Shown: in pieces, positions 45,614-55,730 of the stretch
Layout: the number at the start of each line of letters is the position of its first letter
Position numbering within the stretch: position 1 is the first letter of the stretch
NCBI RefSeq assembly: GCF_048007105.1
Contig: NZ_CP180352.1
Location: 2,418,001-2,482,000 of the forward strand
DNA from: Minwuia sp048007105
GTDB taxonomy: Bacteria; Pseudomonadota; Alphaproteobacteria; Minwuiales; Minwuiaceae
Length of the DNA: 64,000 nucleotides
Direction: 5' to 3'
Translations under genes and position numbers: made by a program
Notes under the pieces: generated by a model
Database searches by the model: none
Seen by the model: only the letters and a program-made list of their open reading frames with translations
What the model was told of the DNA's origin: nothing

Positions 45614-47500
45614 TTACGGATTCAGGCCGTAGCGGCGCAGGAAAAGTTCGAAGCTGATCAGGGTCCATATCAGCTTTTCCTGATTCTGGCGGCCAGACGC
45701 GTGTTCGTCCAGTATGCGGGCCAGTTCGCCGCGGTCGTAGAGCGGTGCCGAGCGGCTGTCGGCGCCGGTCAGGTGGTCTCGGACCCAGTCGCGCATCGTC
45801 GTCCGGAACCATTCGTTCACCGGCACGCGGAAGCCGACCTTCGGGCGGTTCAGGATCTTCTCAGGCAGGATCCGGCGCATCCCTTCGCGCAGCACCCACT
45901 TGTCCTCGCCGCCCCGGATCCGGCAGTCGTCCGGCAGCTTCGAGACCGTCTCGGCGAGGACGTGATCCATGAAGGGCATTCGGCCTTCGATGGAGGCCGC
46001 CATGGTCATGCGGTCGCCGCGCTCCAGCAGGTTGTCCGGCAGCCATGAGGTCTGGTCGAAATGCTGCAGACGCCGCAGCGTGCCAACGTCGGCGGGCGCC
46101 TCGAAGGGGGTGGTGTCGAACGGCGCGGCTTCGATGGCCTGGGCCAGCAGCCGGTCGCGCGCCGCGGGGCCGAGCACCCCGAACCAGCGCGGGTAGCGGT
46201 CGCGGATATCGCGTTCGGACAGGCTGTCGAACAGCGTCTTGATGCGCCGGAAGCTGTAGGGCAGGGCAGCCACCAGCGGGCGTATCAGGCCGGTATGCGC
46301 GAAGCCCGGCACCAGAGCGTGGTAGCGGGCGGCGTAGCGTTCGGCCCGATGCTTGGGATAGCCCGCGATCAGTTCGTCCGAGCCTTCGCCGGTCAGCACC
46401 ATCTTCACACTTCTCCGCGCCTCTTCCGAAAGCAGGTAGATCGGAATGTCCGAAGGCTCGGCGACGGGCGCGTCGCGGAAGCCGATAAGGCCTGGCAGCC
46501 AGTCCATCAGCGTGTCGGCAGAGACTTCCAGCTCGTGGTGGTTGGTGCCGAACTGATCGGCGATCTCCTTCGCATAGCCGAGTTCGCTGTAGGCGCCTTC
46601 GGCGAATCCGACGGAGAAGGTGTTCACCGGGACCGTGCTGATCTGGCTCATCAGCGCCACGATCGCCGAGGAATCGATACCGCCGGACAGGAACGCCCCG
46701 AAGGGCACGTCGGCGATCATACGCAGCTCGACAGACTGGTGCAGCACGTCCATGAACCGGGATACCGGATCGCCGGTCAGCGGCTCGGGCGAGACGCGGC
46801 TGTCCGGCGTCGTCCAGTAGCGGCGGATCTCGACCTTGCCGTTCTCGCAGACCGCGACGGAGGCCGGCGGCAGCTTGACGATTCCGTCGAAGAAGGTGAG
46901 CGGGCCGGGCACGTAGCGGAAGTTCAGATAGTGCGGAACGGCGCCGAGGTTCAGTCGCGCCTCGATCCCCGGCACGGCGAGCAGCGCCTTGATCTCGGAG
47001 GCGAAATAGACGCCTTCGGGGCGGTCGGCCATGAACACGGGTTTCTTGCCGAAGCGGTCGCGGACGACGGTCATCCGGCCGCTGTCATGTTCCCAGATGA
47101 TGTGGGCGAACATGCCGCGCAGCCGCTCGACCGATTGCGGTCCCCATTCGGCCTGGGCGGCGAGGACGACCTCGGTGTCGGATGTCGTCCGGAAGGTGTG
47201 GCCCAGCGCCTCGAGCTCGGCGCGGAGTTCGCGGAAATTGTAGACCTCGCCGTTGAAGACGATGGAGAGCTGCCGTCCGTCCGGCGCGGTGTAGTGCATC
47301 GGCTGATCGCCGGTGGCCAGATCGATGATGGACAGACGCCGGTGGCCGAGCCCGCCCCGTCGCGATCCGTCAGGGCTCTGCAGGACAAGCTGTCCTTCGC
47401 CATCGGGCCCGCGATGGGCGATGGCGTCGGTCATCGCCTTCAGGACGGACGGGTCGGGTGCGCGGTCGGTCTTCAGATACCAGCCGGCTATGCCGCACAT
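45614..47500 (-). CDS. asnB: Asparagine synthase (glutamine-hydrolysing) family amidotransferase
   Basis: 628 aa. The nucleophile Cys2 (MCGIAGWY) starts the class II glutaminase domain (about 1-210; HRRLSIIDL, FNGEVYNFRELR). The synthetase domain has the PP-loop FLSGGIDSSAIVAL near residue 258. Such proteins either make asparagine or amidate a carboxylate in a glycan or peptide. The neighbours (methyltransferase, glycosyltransferases, peptide importer) make a pathway-specific role likely (inference). 15 bases separate it from the upstream permease. Confidence 0.88.
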   Translation of the reverse strand: MCGIAGWYLKTDRAPDPSVLKAMTDAIAHRGPDGEGQLVLQSPDGSRRGGLGHRRLSIIDLATGDQPMHYTAPDGRQLSIVFNGEVYNFRELRAELEALGHTFRTTSDTEVVLAAQAEWGPQSVERLRGMFAHIIWEHDSGRMTVVRDRFGKKPVFMADRPEGVYFASEIKALLAVPGIEARLNLGAVPHYLNFRYVPGPLTFFDGIVKLPPASVAVCENGKVEIRRYWTTPDSRVSPEPLTGDPVSRFMDVLHQSVELRMIADVPFGAFLSGGIDSSAIVALMSQISTVPVNTFSVGFAEGAYSELGYAKEIADQFGTNHHELEVSADTLMDWLPGLIGFRDAPVAEPSDIPIYLLSEEARRSVKMVLTGEGSDELIAGYPKHRAERYAARYHALVPGFAHTGLIRPLVAALPYSFRRIKTLFDSLSERDIRDRYPRWFGVLGPAARDRLLAQAIEAAPFDTTPFEAPADVGTLRRLQHFDQTSWLPDNLLERGDRMTMAASIEGRMPFMDHVLAETVSKLPDDCRIRGGEDKWVLREGMRRILPEKILNRPKVGFRVPVNEWFRTTMRDWVRDHLTGADSRSAPLYDRGELARILDEHASGRQNQEKLIWTLISFELFLRRYGLNP

Positions 47501-47515
47501 CCGCCGCGGCCGCGC

Positions 47516-48688
47516 CTACTTGTAGGGGTCGGCCGCGTCGCGCAGTCCGTCGCCGAGGAAGTTGAAGGCCAGCACGACGATGATGACGGGCACCATCGGC
47601 CAGAGCAGCCATGGCGTCAGCACGACGGCATTCAGGTTCTGCGCCTCGTTCAGCAGCACGCCCCACGATGTGATCGGCGGTCTGAGGCCAATGCCGAGGA
47701 AGGAGAGCGCCGTCTCGCCCAGGATCATCGCCGGGATCGACAGCGAGGCGCTGGCGATGAGGTGGCTCATGAAGCTGGGCAGCAGGTGCCGACCGATGAT
47801 GCGCTTCGGACTGGCGCCCATCAGCTGCGCGGCGACGGTGAAGTCCTCCTCGCGCAACGACAGCAGCTTCGATCTGACGGCGCGGGCCAGCGATGGCCAG
47901 TCGAACAGCGCAAGTATCAATGTGATGCCGAAGAAGACGAGCAATGGCGACCAGTTGGCCGGCAGGGCAGCGGACAGCGCCATCCAGAGCGGCAGCTCCG
48001 GGAAGGAGCGGATCATCTCGATGATGCGCTGGATGATGTTGTCGACCCAGCCGCCGTAATAGCCGGAGATGCCGCCCAGCACGATGCCGAGGATGAAGCT
48101 GAGCGTGATGCCGATCAGGCCGACGGTGAGCGAGATCCTGGCGCCGTAGATGATGCGGCTGAGGATGTCGCGGCCCAGCCGGTCGGTGCCGAGCAGGAAG
48201 AACGTTCCTCCCTCGGCCGGGCAGACGAAGTGGAACCGGCCCTCGATCATGCCGAAATACTGGTACTCGTCGCCCAGGCAGAAGAAGCGGAGCGGCTGCA
48301 CCTTCTCCGGATTGGGCGTGTAGATGCGCTGCCGCAGGTCGCGGTCCTTGGTCAGGTCGTAGCCATAGACGAACGGGCCGACGAACGAGCCCTCGTGGAA
48401 GAGGTGGACCATCTGCGGCGGGGCCAGGATGTGCTTGGAATCGCGCGCATTCAGATCGTAGGGCGCGATCAGTTCGCTCATCAGCACCGAGAGATAGAAC
48501 AACAGCAGGACGAGGCCCGAGATCATCGCCAGCTTGTGGCGGCGGAACTTCCACCACATCAGCTGCCACTGCGACGCCAGATAGAACTTTTCCTGTTCCG
48601 GCGTCAGGGTCTCGCGGGAATGCGGATCAAACGGCTGGTCGTCGACCCAGTGCTGCAGGCGGCCGCCTTCGGGATCGGACACGCTCAT
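47516..48688 (-). CDS. Oligopeptide-type ABC transporter permease (DppC/YejE-like)
   Basis: 390 aa inner-membrane protein. After the first helix (LAMISGLVLLLFYLSVLMSELIAPYDL, about 52-80) there is an unusually long periplasmic insert of about 90 residues before LLGTDRLGRDILSRIIYGARISL, then five helices. The EAA-type cytoplasmic loop lies near AAQLMGASPKRIIGRHLLPS (about 290). The long insert resembles YejE-type permeases. ATG 48688 overlaps the partner permease stop as ATGA. Confidence 0.88.
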   Translation of the reverse strand: MSVSDPEGGRLQHWVDDQPFDPHSRETLTPEQEKFYLASQWQLMWWKFRRHKLAMISGLVLLLFYLSVLMSELIAPYDLNARDSKHILAPPQMVHLFHEGSFVGPFVYGYDLTKDRDLRQRIYTPNPEKVQPLRFFCLGDEYQYFGMIEGRFHFVCPAEGGTFFLLGTDRLGRDILSRIIYGARISLTVGLIGITLSFILGIVLGGISGYYGGWVDNIIQRIIEMIRSFPELPLWMALSAALPANWSPLLVFFGITLILALFDWPSLARAVRSKLLSLREEDFTVAAQLMGASPKRIIGRHLLPSFMSHLIASASLSIPAMILGETALSFLGIGLRPPITSWGVLLNEAQNLNAVVLTPWLLWPMVPVIIVVLAFNFLGDGLRDAADPYK

Positions 48689-49711
48689 TTGGCGACACCT
48701 CCGCCCAGACGGATACGGGGATCGAGCATGGCCAGCAGCAGGTCGGAAATCAGCATGCCGACGACCGTCAGGAAGGCCAGGAACATCAGGATCGAGCCGG
48801 CCAGATACTGATCCTGGCTCTGCAGCGCCTGAAGCAGGATCGGACCCAGCGTGGGCAGCTGCATGACGACGGCGACGATGGCCGAACCGGAAACCACCGA
48901 CGGCAGCAGGTTGCCGATATCGGCGATGAACGGGTTCAGGGCCATGCGCACCGGATACTTGACCAGCAGCTTGCCCGGCGGCACGCCCTTGGCGCGTGCG
49001 GTGACGACATACTGCTTCTGCAACTCGTCCAGCAGGTTGGCGCGCAGGCGCCGGATCATGCCGGCCGTGCCGGACGTGCCGATGACGATGACCGGCGCGA
49101 TCAGGTGGGCGAAGACGGAGCCGATCTTGCCCATCGTCCATTCCTCGCCGAGATATTCCGGATCCATCAGGCCGCCGATCGAGACGCCGAACCAGAGATT
49201 GCCGAAATACATGATGATCAGGGCCAGCAGGAAGTTCGGCGTGGCGAGACCGAGATAGCCGAGGAAGGTGAACCCGTAGTCACCCCACGAGTACTGCCTG
49301 GTGGCCGAATAGACGCCGATGGGGAACGAGACCACGTAGATGAACAGGATGGTCACGAAGTTCAGCAGCATCGACAGGAACAGGCGGTCGCCGACCACAT
49401 CGGCCACGGGCAGGTCCTGTTCGAAGGCCCAGCCCCAGTTGCCCTGCAGGATGCCGTCGAAGCCGCTGGGTCCGGGCCAGAAGCCCATCCACATGCCGTA
49501 CTGGATGACGGCCGGTTCATCGAGGCCGTACTGCTTGCGCAGGAACTCGACCTTCTCAAGCGCGGCCAGCTTCGCCCTGCGCCTGCAGTTCCTTGACGAG
49601 GTTCGACAGATAGTCGCCCTCGGGCAGCTGGATGATCACGAAGGTGACGATCGAGATCACGATCATCGTCGGTATCATGATCAACAGGCGGTGGATGATG
49701 TAGGAGAACAT
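48685..49711 (-). CDS. Oligopeptide-type ABC transporter permease (DppB/YejB-like), frame disrupted
   Basis: About 341 aa. ATG 49711 opens MFSYIIHRLLIMIPTMIVIS, the standard first helix of DppB-type permeases. After LVKELQAQGE the frame breaks at about 49571: GAAGCTG should be GAGCTG, giving LAALEKVEFLRKQYGLDEPA and then a long open frame to 48685. Later landmarks are WGWAFEQDLPV, TARAKGVPPGKLLVKYPVRMALN (EAA loop) and LDPRIRLGGG at the end. As read, the 5' part would stop after 51 residues. One-base insertion, probably artefactual since all partner genes are intact. Confidence 0.85.
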
Positions 49712-49734
49712 CGGTCAGGTCGCGTCCCGGTTCG

Positions 49735-51639
49735 TCAATTGGTCTGCCGCAGGGCTTCGGTCTCGTACCAGAAACTGTCCGGCCGATAGAGTCCGAAATA
49801 GGCGCCCGGGTCCCAGTGATAGACCCCGTTCGCCGGCACGTTCCGCAGGCCGCGGCGCACCACGACCGGCTGCGGCACCGAAGTGACGACACCGATCGAG
49901 TAGACCTGTTCCGTGTTGATATCCAGAATTTCCTTCCAGACACGGACGCGCTCGGCGCGCTCGGTGGCCCGGTTCCATTGTTCGGTCAGGGCCACCAGCC
50001 TCTTCGGCAGCTCCATGTCCGGCGCCTCGCCCATGGTGCCGCCCGATTCGTAGTGGAGGCCCCATTTCGGCCACTGCAGCCCGAGCTGGCTGGTCGGCGC
50101 CAGTTCCTCGGGGCTCATGTCTGGTGTCGCCAGGCCGGCCTGGATGCCGGTCCAGACAGCGATCTGCGACAGGCCGGCCGACACGCGGTTGCGGAAGGTG
50201 TCGCGCTGGGTGGGCTTGATGAACAGCTTGATCCCGACCTCGCGCCAGGTCTCCCCGATGAGCTCCAGGATATCGGTCTGCTGCGGATCCTCGCCGGAAG
50301 TCTCGACGATCAGTTCCAGCGGCAGGCCGTCGGACAGCCTGCGGATGCCGCCCGGGCCCTTCTTGTCGAGGCCAATCTCGTCGAGGATCTGACGCGCCCG
50401 CTTCGGGTCGTAGACGGCATAGCGCGTGGTCATGTCCGCCTGATGCAGCTTGCTGCGCGGCAGGACCGTGTTGTTGGCCTCACGGGCGTCGCCGAAATAG
50501 ACCACCTCGTTGATCAGTTCCCGGTCGATCGCGAGCGACAGGGCGCGCCGGAAGCGGACGTCACGGAACAGGTCCCGGTAGACCGGATCCTGGTAATTCA
50601 TGTTGGGGAACAGCGCCATGGTCGAACCCATCGCGGTTTCCCAGGCGTGCACGTCGTAATTGCCGCGGTCCTCGGCTTCTTTCAGGAAGGTCCAGTCGAC
50701 CAGACGGATGCCGATGGCCTGCAGGTCGGTCTGCCCCGAACCGGCCTGCGCCGGGATCAGCGCCGGCGAGGCGACGGTCAGGATCAGCCTGTCGATATAG
50801 GGCAACTGCCGGCCGTTCTCGTCGACCTTGTGGAAATAGGGGTTGCGGACCCCTTCAAAGCGGCCGGCGGACTTGTCCTTGGTGATGTTGCGCCAGGGCT
50901 GCAGCGTCGGCAGCTTCACATTGTCGAAGCGGTACATGCGGTCGCGGCGGTTGTGCAGCGACGCCCAGCTCGGACGCTTGCTCTCCTCGACCTTTACCGC
51001 CAGTTCCTCTGGATCGGCATACTTGACATGGAACTGCTTCAGATAGTGCGCCGGCCGGTAGATGAAGAGCGGGGAAGCGCTGGCGATGCGCGGCAGGAAG
51101 TGCGGGTTCGGTCCCGGCCAGGTGTAGACGACGGTCCACTGGTCCGGGAACGTGACCTGGGGCGGCTCGCCATCGACCTGCATGTAGGCGGGCACGCCGC
51201 CCGGATTGAGTTCCTCGTTGAGGACCACATCCTCCCACCAGTACCGGAAGTCCTCGGCGGTCAGGGGATGCCCGTCCGACCACTTGTGGCCCTTCCGGAG
51301 ATGGAAGGTGAACTTGCGGCCTTCCTCGACCGTGTAGTCGCGCGCGATGTCGGCGATGAAATCGTAGTCCTCGTTGTAGCCGACCAGACGCGCATAGCCG
51401 TAGACCACCATGCGGCGCAGATACCGGTCGCGCGGGATCAGCATGTTCAGGTCGCCGCCATGGACGCCCGGCGCCTTGTCGCCGGTGAAGCTGACAACCA
51501 GCGGCTCTTCCGGCAGTCGGGCCTCGACCGGCGGCAGCTTGCCTTCGGCCACGGCCTTCTCGAACCAGGGGGTCTCCATCGCCGCCGCCTGCAGGGGCAG
51601 CAGCGCCGCGGCAACCAATCCTGCGAACCACCGTCTCAT
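49735..51639 (-). CDS. Oligopeptide-type ABC transporter substrate-binding protein (SBP family 5)
   Basis: 634 aa periplasmic protein, signal peptide MRRWFAGLVAAALLPLQAAA. WSDGHPLTAEDFRYWWEDV near residue 160 is the family-5 signature region; RALSLAIDRELINEVVYFG near 380 is another conserved element. It is long for the family, similar to YejA-type proteins. ATG 51639 overlaps the ATPase stop (ATGA), so ATPase, binding protein and permeases are made from one transcript. Confidence 0.9.
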   Translation of the reverse strand: MRRWFAGLVAAALLPLQAAAMETPWFEKAVAEGKLPPVEARLPEEPLVVSFTGDKAPGVHGGDLNMLIPRDRYLRRMVVYGYARLVGYNEDYDFIADIARDYTVEEGRKFTFHLRKGHKWSDGHPLTAEDFRYWWEDVVLNEELNPGGVPAYMQVDGEPPQVTFPDQWTVVYTWPGPNPHFLPRIASASPLFIYRPAHYLKQFHVKYADPEELAVKVEESKRPSWASLHNRRDRMYRFDNVKLPTLQPWRNITKDKSAGRFEGVRNPYFHKVDENGRQLPYIDRLILTVASPALIPAQAGSGQTDLQAIGIRLVDWTFLKEAEDRGNYDVHAWETAMGSTMALFPNMNYQDPVYRDLFRDVRFRRALSLAIDRELINEVVYFGDAREANNTVLPRSKLHQADMTTRYAVYDPKRARQILDEIGLDKKGPGGIRRLSDGLPLELIVETSGEDPQQTDILELIGETWREVGIKLFIKPTQRDTFRNRVSAGLSQIAVWTGIQAGLATPDMSPEELAPTSQLGLQWPKWGLHYESGGTMGEAPDMELPKRLVALTEQWNRATERAERVRVWKEILDINTEQVYSIGVVTSVPQPVVVRRGLRNVPANGVYHWDPGAYFGLYRPDSFWYETEALRQTN

Positions 51640-53531
51640 GCCGCAATCTCCGAGATGCTGGCGTTGCGCCGGGCGCGCACATAGTGGCCGTCGCCGAGAT
51701 CGACCAGCTCGAGTTCGTGGCTGCCGTCGATGGTGAATGGTGCGGGCCATTCGGACGGGATGGAAGCCTTGCCCTCCATCAGCGCCGTCAGGTCGAGCCG
51801 GTCGTTCGGATCGGGCTTCGGCACCGCGTTCAGCAGCGCGCGCGTGTAGGGGTGGACCGGGTTGTTGAACAGCGTCTGGCGTTCGGCGGTCTCGACCAGC
51901 CGGCCCTGGCACATCACCGCGATGCGGTCGGCCATGTAGTCGATGACCGCCAGGTTGTGTGAGATGAACAGATAGGTCAGGCCGAGCTGTTCCTTCAGAT
52001 CCTTCAGCAGGTTGAGCACCTGGGCCTGGATCGAGACATCCAGCGCAGAGACCGGCTCGTCACAGATCAGCAGGTCGGGCTGCAGGGCGAGGGCGCGGGC
52101 GATGCCGATGCGCTGACGCTGGCCGCCGGAGAAGCTGTGCGGGTAGCGGCGCAGGAACCGTTCGTCGAGGCCGACCAGATGCATCAGTTCGCGGACCCGT
52201 TCGATCCGGTCCTTCTTGGTGGCGACCTTGTGGATGATCAGCGGCTCGGAAATGATGTCGAGGACCGTCATGCGCGGGTTCAGCGAGCTGAACGGGTCCT
52301 GGAACATGAACTGCACCTTGCGGCGGTAGTTGAAGAGTTCCTTGCCCTTCAGCTTCAGCACATCGACCTGCCGGCCCCGGTCGTTGTAGAGCACCTGCCC
52401 GCTGTCGGGCGAGAGGGCGCGCATCAGCACCTTGGAAGTGGTGGTCTTGCCGCAGCCCGACTCGCCCACGAGGCCCAGGCATTCGCCGCGGCGGATATTG
52501 AAGCTGACATCGTCGACCGCGATGACGCGCGCGTCGTCGCCGCCAAGCATGCCGCCCTTCTTGATGGTGAAGCTCTTGGACAGGCCACGGACATCCAGTA
52601 TCGGCTTGTCGATATCGGGGGCGTCCGCCGGCCAGGGTTCCTTGGCCTGCATCATGGCGCCGGCGGAATCGGTCGTGATCTCGCGTATCGGGACCAGCCG
52701 CTCCCCGGCCTCCATGTCGAAGCGCGGGACGGCGCGCAGCAGCGCCTGCAGGTAGGGATGCTGGGGCGCGGCGAACAGGTCCTGCAGCGTGCCCCGCTCC
52801 ATGACCCGGCCGTGATACATGACGACGATCTCGTCGGCCATGTTGGCGACCACGCCGAGGTCGTGGGTGATCATCAGGATGGCCATCTTCAGTTCGGACT
52901 GAAGATCGTTCATCAGCTTCAGGATCTGCGCCTGGATGGTCACGTCCAGGGCGGTCGTCGGCTCGTCGGCGATCAGTAGCGACGGTCGGCAGACCAGCGC
53001 CATCGCGATGACCGCGCGCTGCCTCAGGCCGCCGGAAAGCTCGAACGGATAGGTCCGCATCGCCTTGGACGGATTCGGGAAGCCGACGAGGCCGAGCATC
53101 TCCTCGGAAATCTCGGCAGCCTGCTTGTCCGACTTGTCGGAATGCAGCCGGAGCGCTTCGGAAACCTGATCGCCGACGGTGTGCAGCGGCGACAGGCTGG
53201 TCATCGGTTCCTGGAACACGATCGAGACCTTGCTGCCGCGGAGCTGGCGCATCTGCGGCCCGTCGCGCTTCAGCTTGGTGATGTCGACGAAACTGCCGGG
53301 CTTCTCGGGGTCGAACAGCAGGATCTCGCCCTGCGCGATCTTCGCGGCCTTGGGCAGAATGCCCATGATGGCCTGGGAGATGACCGTCTTGCCGGAACCG
53401 GATTCGCCGACCAGAGCGACCGTCTTGCCTTGCGGGACGCGGAACGACACACCGTCGACCGCCTTGATGACGCCCTCGGAAACGTGAAACTCGACCTTCA
53501 GATCGCGCACCCTAAGCACGTTGGTGCTCAT
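51636..53531 (-). CDS. Oligopeptide-type ABC transporter ATPase, two fused nucleotide-binding domains
   Basis: 631 aa cytoplasmic ATPase equivalent to DppD plus DppF in one chain (YejF-like). Domain 1: Walker A GESGSGKT at 42-49, signature LSGGLRQR at 165-172. Domain 2: Walker A GESGCGKT at 356-363, signature FSGGQRQR at 467-474. Each is followed by the oligopeptide-type C-terminal extension (AAPQHPYLQALL and NNPVHPYTRALLNAVP). ATG 53531 overlaps the stop of the small membrane protein. Confidence 0.93.
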   Translation of the reverse strand: MSTNVLRVRDLKVEFHVSEGVIKAVDGVSFRVPQGKTVALVGESGSGKTVISQAIMGILPKAAKIAQGEILLFDPEKPGSFVDITKLKRDGPQMRQLRGSKVSIVFQEPMTSLSPLHTVGDQVSEALRLHSDKSDKQAAEISEEMLGLVGFPNPSKAMRTYPFELSGGLRQRAVIAMALVCRPSLLIADEPTTALDVTIQAQILKLMNDLQSELKMAILMITHDLGVVANMADEIVVMYHGRVMERGTLQDLFAAPQHPYLQALLRAVPRFDMEAGERLVPIREITTDSAGAMMQAKEPWPADAPDIDKPILDVRGLSKSFTIKKGGMLGGDDARVIAVDDVSFNIRRGECLGLVGESGCGKTTTSKVLMRALSPDSGQVLYNDRGRQVDVLKLKGKELFNYRRKVQFMFQDPFSSLNPRMTVLDIISEPLIIHKVATKKDRIERVRELMHLVGLDERFLRRYPHSFSGGQRQRIGIARALALQPDLLICDEPVSALDVSIQAQVLNLLKDLKEQLGLTYLFISHNLAVIDYMADRIAVMCQGRLVETAERQTLFNNPVHPYTRALLNAVPKPDPNDRLDLTALMEGKASIPSEWPAPFTIDGSHELELVDLGDGHYVRARRNASISEIAA

Positions 53532-54046
53532 TCAGCCCAGCTCCCTGCATCATCCGAGAGGTCGAGGCCCAGTGCGCCCGCGTTCTGACGCGTTGTCGCG
53601 TCGAAGCCGATCCCGCGGGACCGTGCCTCGACGATGGCGGTCCTGACGAGTTCCTCGAACCCGTCAAGCGCCTGGTCGATGCGGACTACTGTGCCGTTAC
53701 CCTTCAGACTCAGTTGCAACCATCCTGACTTTCTATCGCGCCAGGTTGAAAAGTATCTTAACCGGACCTCGCTCAACCCGTCCCACGCGATGCTCCGGTT
53801 GACCGGACCCGCAACCCTCAGGCCGTTTCCGTCCGTTTCGTAGCGGCTCAAATGGCGCAGAACCGTTCGTACCCCGAACGCGGCAAAGAGAGCTCCGAGC
53901 CCCCCGAACACGGCGACCATGACAGAAGACAGGGGCACAAACAATGCTGGAGCACCGAAGAATGTGAGGCCGATCACCGCCGCGCCGATGTCCCGCAGGG
54001 AGGCGGATTTCGGGTAGCGGTATTCGCGTGCCCCCACCCCGATCAT
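53528..54046 (-). CDS. Small membrane protein of unknown function
   Basis: 172 aa, not recognised. Two hydrophobic segments lie at about residues 20-62 (IGAAVIGLTFFGAPALFVPL and VMVAVFGGLGALFAAFGVRT). The rest is soluble: LSRYETDGNGLRVAGPVNRSIAWDGL and WLQLSLKGNGTVVRIDQALDGF look like a PH-like strand region. ATG 54046 overlaps the glycosyltransferase stop, and its own stop overlaps the ABC ATPase start, so it sits at the junction of the glycan part and the transporter part. Confidence 0.65.
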   Translation of the reverse strand: MIGVGAREYRYPKSASLRDIGAAVIGLTFFGAPALFVPLSSVMVAVFGGLGALFAAFGVRTVLRHLSRYETDGNGLRVAGPVNRSIAWDGLSEVRLRYFSTWRDRKSGWLQLSLKGNGTVVRIDQALDGFEELVRTAIVEARSRGIGFDATTRQNAGALGLDLSDDAGSWAE

Positions 54047-55158
54047 CCCCCCGCAATGCGGCGCACGGCGGCGCCGATTCCTCCCAGATTGACGCCGCCC
54101 GCCTGCCGTGCCGGCACGTCCAGAGCCCTGCGCGCGGCAGCGGCCAGAGCCTCGGCCGAAAGCGCCGTTTCGGACATGATCCCGAACCCCAGAGGGGCGA
54201 GCGCCTCGGCCCGTCTCGACTGCTCCGTTTCCCCTTCGCCCCGGTAGGGAACCGCCAGCGCGGGCGTCGTCGTCTGCATCAGTTCGACGGCGGTGTTGTA
54301 GCCGAACTGGGAGACGGAAAGCGATGCGCCTTGAAGCCGCGCGGTGAAGTCGGCGGCAACAGGTTCCAGGATCGCCGAAGGCGCCGCCTGCTGCCGCCAC
54401 TGCGCCAGAACGTCTTCCGATGTACCGGCGCCATGACGGATGCGCCAGACCTCGGGTCCGTCATGCAGGGCCGAAGCGCCCACGGCGGCCTCGAAGATCT
54501 GGGCGCCCGATGCCCCGCCGCCGGCGGAGACGAGGATCTCCGGCTGGCCGGGTTTGAGCGGCGGCGGCAGCGGCTCCGCGATATAGCCGGTGTGAAGCAC
54601 TTCGCCACCGAACGACGCGATGCCGGGGACGCTGTCGGCTATCGGTGTCAGCGCCTCGTCGCCATGAACCAGCAGCAGGTCGAAGAAGGCGTTCAGCCAG
54701 TCCAGCGCCTCCGCCTCGCGGTGCGGGCGGCGATTGACGATGTCGCGGACGGAGCAGGCGATCAGTCCGGTCCGTGGCCGGGCGCGTTCCAGAAGCGGCA
54801 GCAGTTCGAAACGCAGCTGACGGCGGCCAAGGGGAAAGAGTTCGACGATCAGCGCATCGGGCCGCACCTGATCGAAAACCTCCAGCAGACGTCCGGTCCG
54901 CTCCGATCTGAAGGCGTCGTCTATGGCCTTGCCCTGATCATCGGCCAGCCCCGAGAAGGCGGCGTCGATGGTCCGGACGGGTGGAAGCTGAACGAAGCGC
55001 ACCTCCGGCGCCACGGCGATCTGTGGCGCGGGGAGACCGCCGGAGACGAGCGTGACATCCTGTTCGGCCTTCGCCAGTGCATTCGCCAGCAGCGACATGC
55101 GCTTCAGGTGGCCCGTGCCCAGCAGGTGCTGGACATGGATCATCACGCGCCGTGTCAT
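54043..55158 (-). CDS. MurG-like (GT28-type) glycosyltransferase
   Basis: 371 aa GT-B fold. The N-terminal MIHVQHLLGTGHLKRMSLL contains the G-x-G-H-x-x-R acceptor loop, and the C-terminal half has ILVSAGGGASGAQIFEAA and the donor-site region VSQFGYNTAVELMQTTTPALAVP. Similar proteins use nucleotide sugars; donor and acceptor are unknown. ATG 55158 overlaps the phosphatase stop as ATGA. Confidence 0.78.
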   Translation of the reverse strand: MTRRVMIHVQHLLGTGHLKRMSLLANALAKAEQDVTLVSGGLPAPQIAVAPEVRFVQLPPVRTIDAAFSGLADDQGKAIDDAFRSERTGRLLEVFDQVRPDALIVELFPLGRRQLRFELLPLLERARPRTGLIACSVRDIVNRRPHREAEALDWLNAFFDLLLVHGDEALTPIADSVPGIASFGGEVLHTGYIAEPLPPPLKPGQPEILVSAGGGASGAQIFEAAVGASALHDGPEVWRIRHGAGTSEDVLAQWRQQAAPSAILEPVAADFTARLQGASLSVSQFGYNTAVELMQTTTPALAVPYRGEGETEQSRRAEALAPLGFGIMSETALSAEALAAAARRALDVPARQAGGVNLGGIGAAVRRIAGG

Positions 55159-55730
55159 GCTGCCGACAGGCTCAGATTGGCCTGTTCGAGCGACAGGCGG
55201 CCATCGTCGAAGCGGAAAAGCTGGCCCTCGTTCCATCGCACCCGGAACGGCATGTCCGCGGTCATGTCCCAGTCCAGCGCCAGTGCGAACGCGGCGCGGA
55301 TGACGCCCTTGTGGCAGACCGCGATCAGGTCGCCGCCGTCCTTCGACCGGAGGAATTCCACGAGCCGCGTCTGCACCTCGCGCGGGGTCTCGCCGCCGGG
55401 CGGACGCATGTTGATGCCCCGCGCCTCCAGCCGGGCCATGCCGTCGGCGTCCTCAGCCGTCAGTTCGGCATGTGTGCGGCCTTCCCAGTCGCCGAAGTCC
55501 ATCTCTGTCAGCCGCGCATCCGTCACGGGGTCGAGCCCGAGCAGCCGGGCGGTCTCGACGGCGCGGGCGAGGGGGCTGCTGTAGGCCGGCGCTTGCGCAA
55601 ACGCTGCGGGGATGCGGCGTGCCGCCTGTTCCGCCCGGCCTTCCGGCGAGAGCGGCACATCTGTCCGGCCCTGGATCCGCCGTTCGGCGTTCCAGCCCGT
55701 GCGGCCATGACGGATCATCAGGACTCGCAC
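55155..55730 (-). CDS. Histidine phosphatase family protein
   Basis: 191 aa phosphoglycerate-mutase-like phosphatase. The catalytic RHG is in MIRHGRTGWNAERRIQG near residue 6, the second His in VCHKGVIRAAFALA near 142, and the acid/base Glu in EMDFGDWEGRTH. The GTG at 55730 starts inside the previous gene (13-base overlap). Its position among glycosyltransferases suggests a sugar-phosphate substrate (inference). Confidence 0.88.
   Translation of the reverse strand: MRVLMIRHGRTGWNAERRIQGRTDVPLSPEGRAEQAARRIPAAFAQAPAYSSPLARAVETARLLGLDPVTDARLTEMDFGDWEGRTHAELTAEDADGMARLEARGINMRPPGGETPREVQTRLVEFLRSKDGGDLIAVCHKGVIRAAFALALDWDMTADMPFRVRWNEGQLFRFDDGRLSLEQANLSLSAA

Noticed and set aside
46061..48811. 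916-codon open frame antisense to asnB and the DppC-type permease
   Set aside because: The minus strand carries two clearly recognisable proteins here; the plus reading has no recognisable motif or start.
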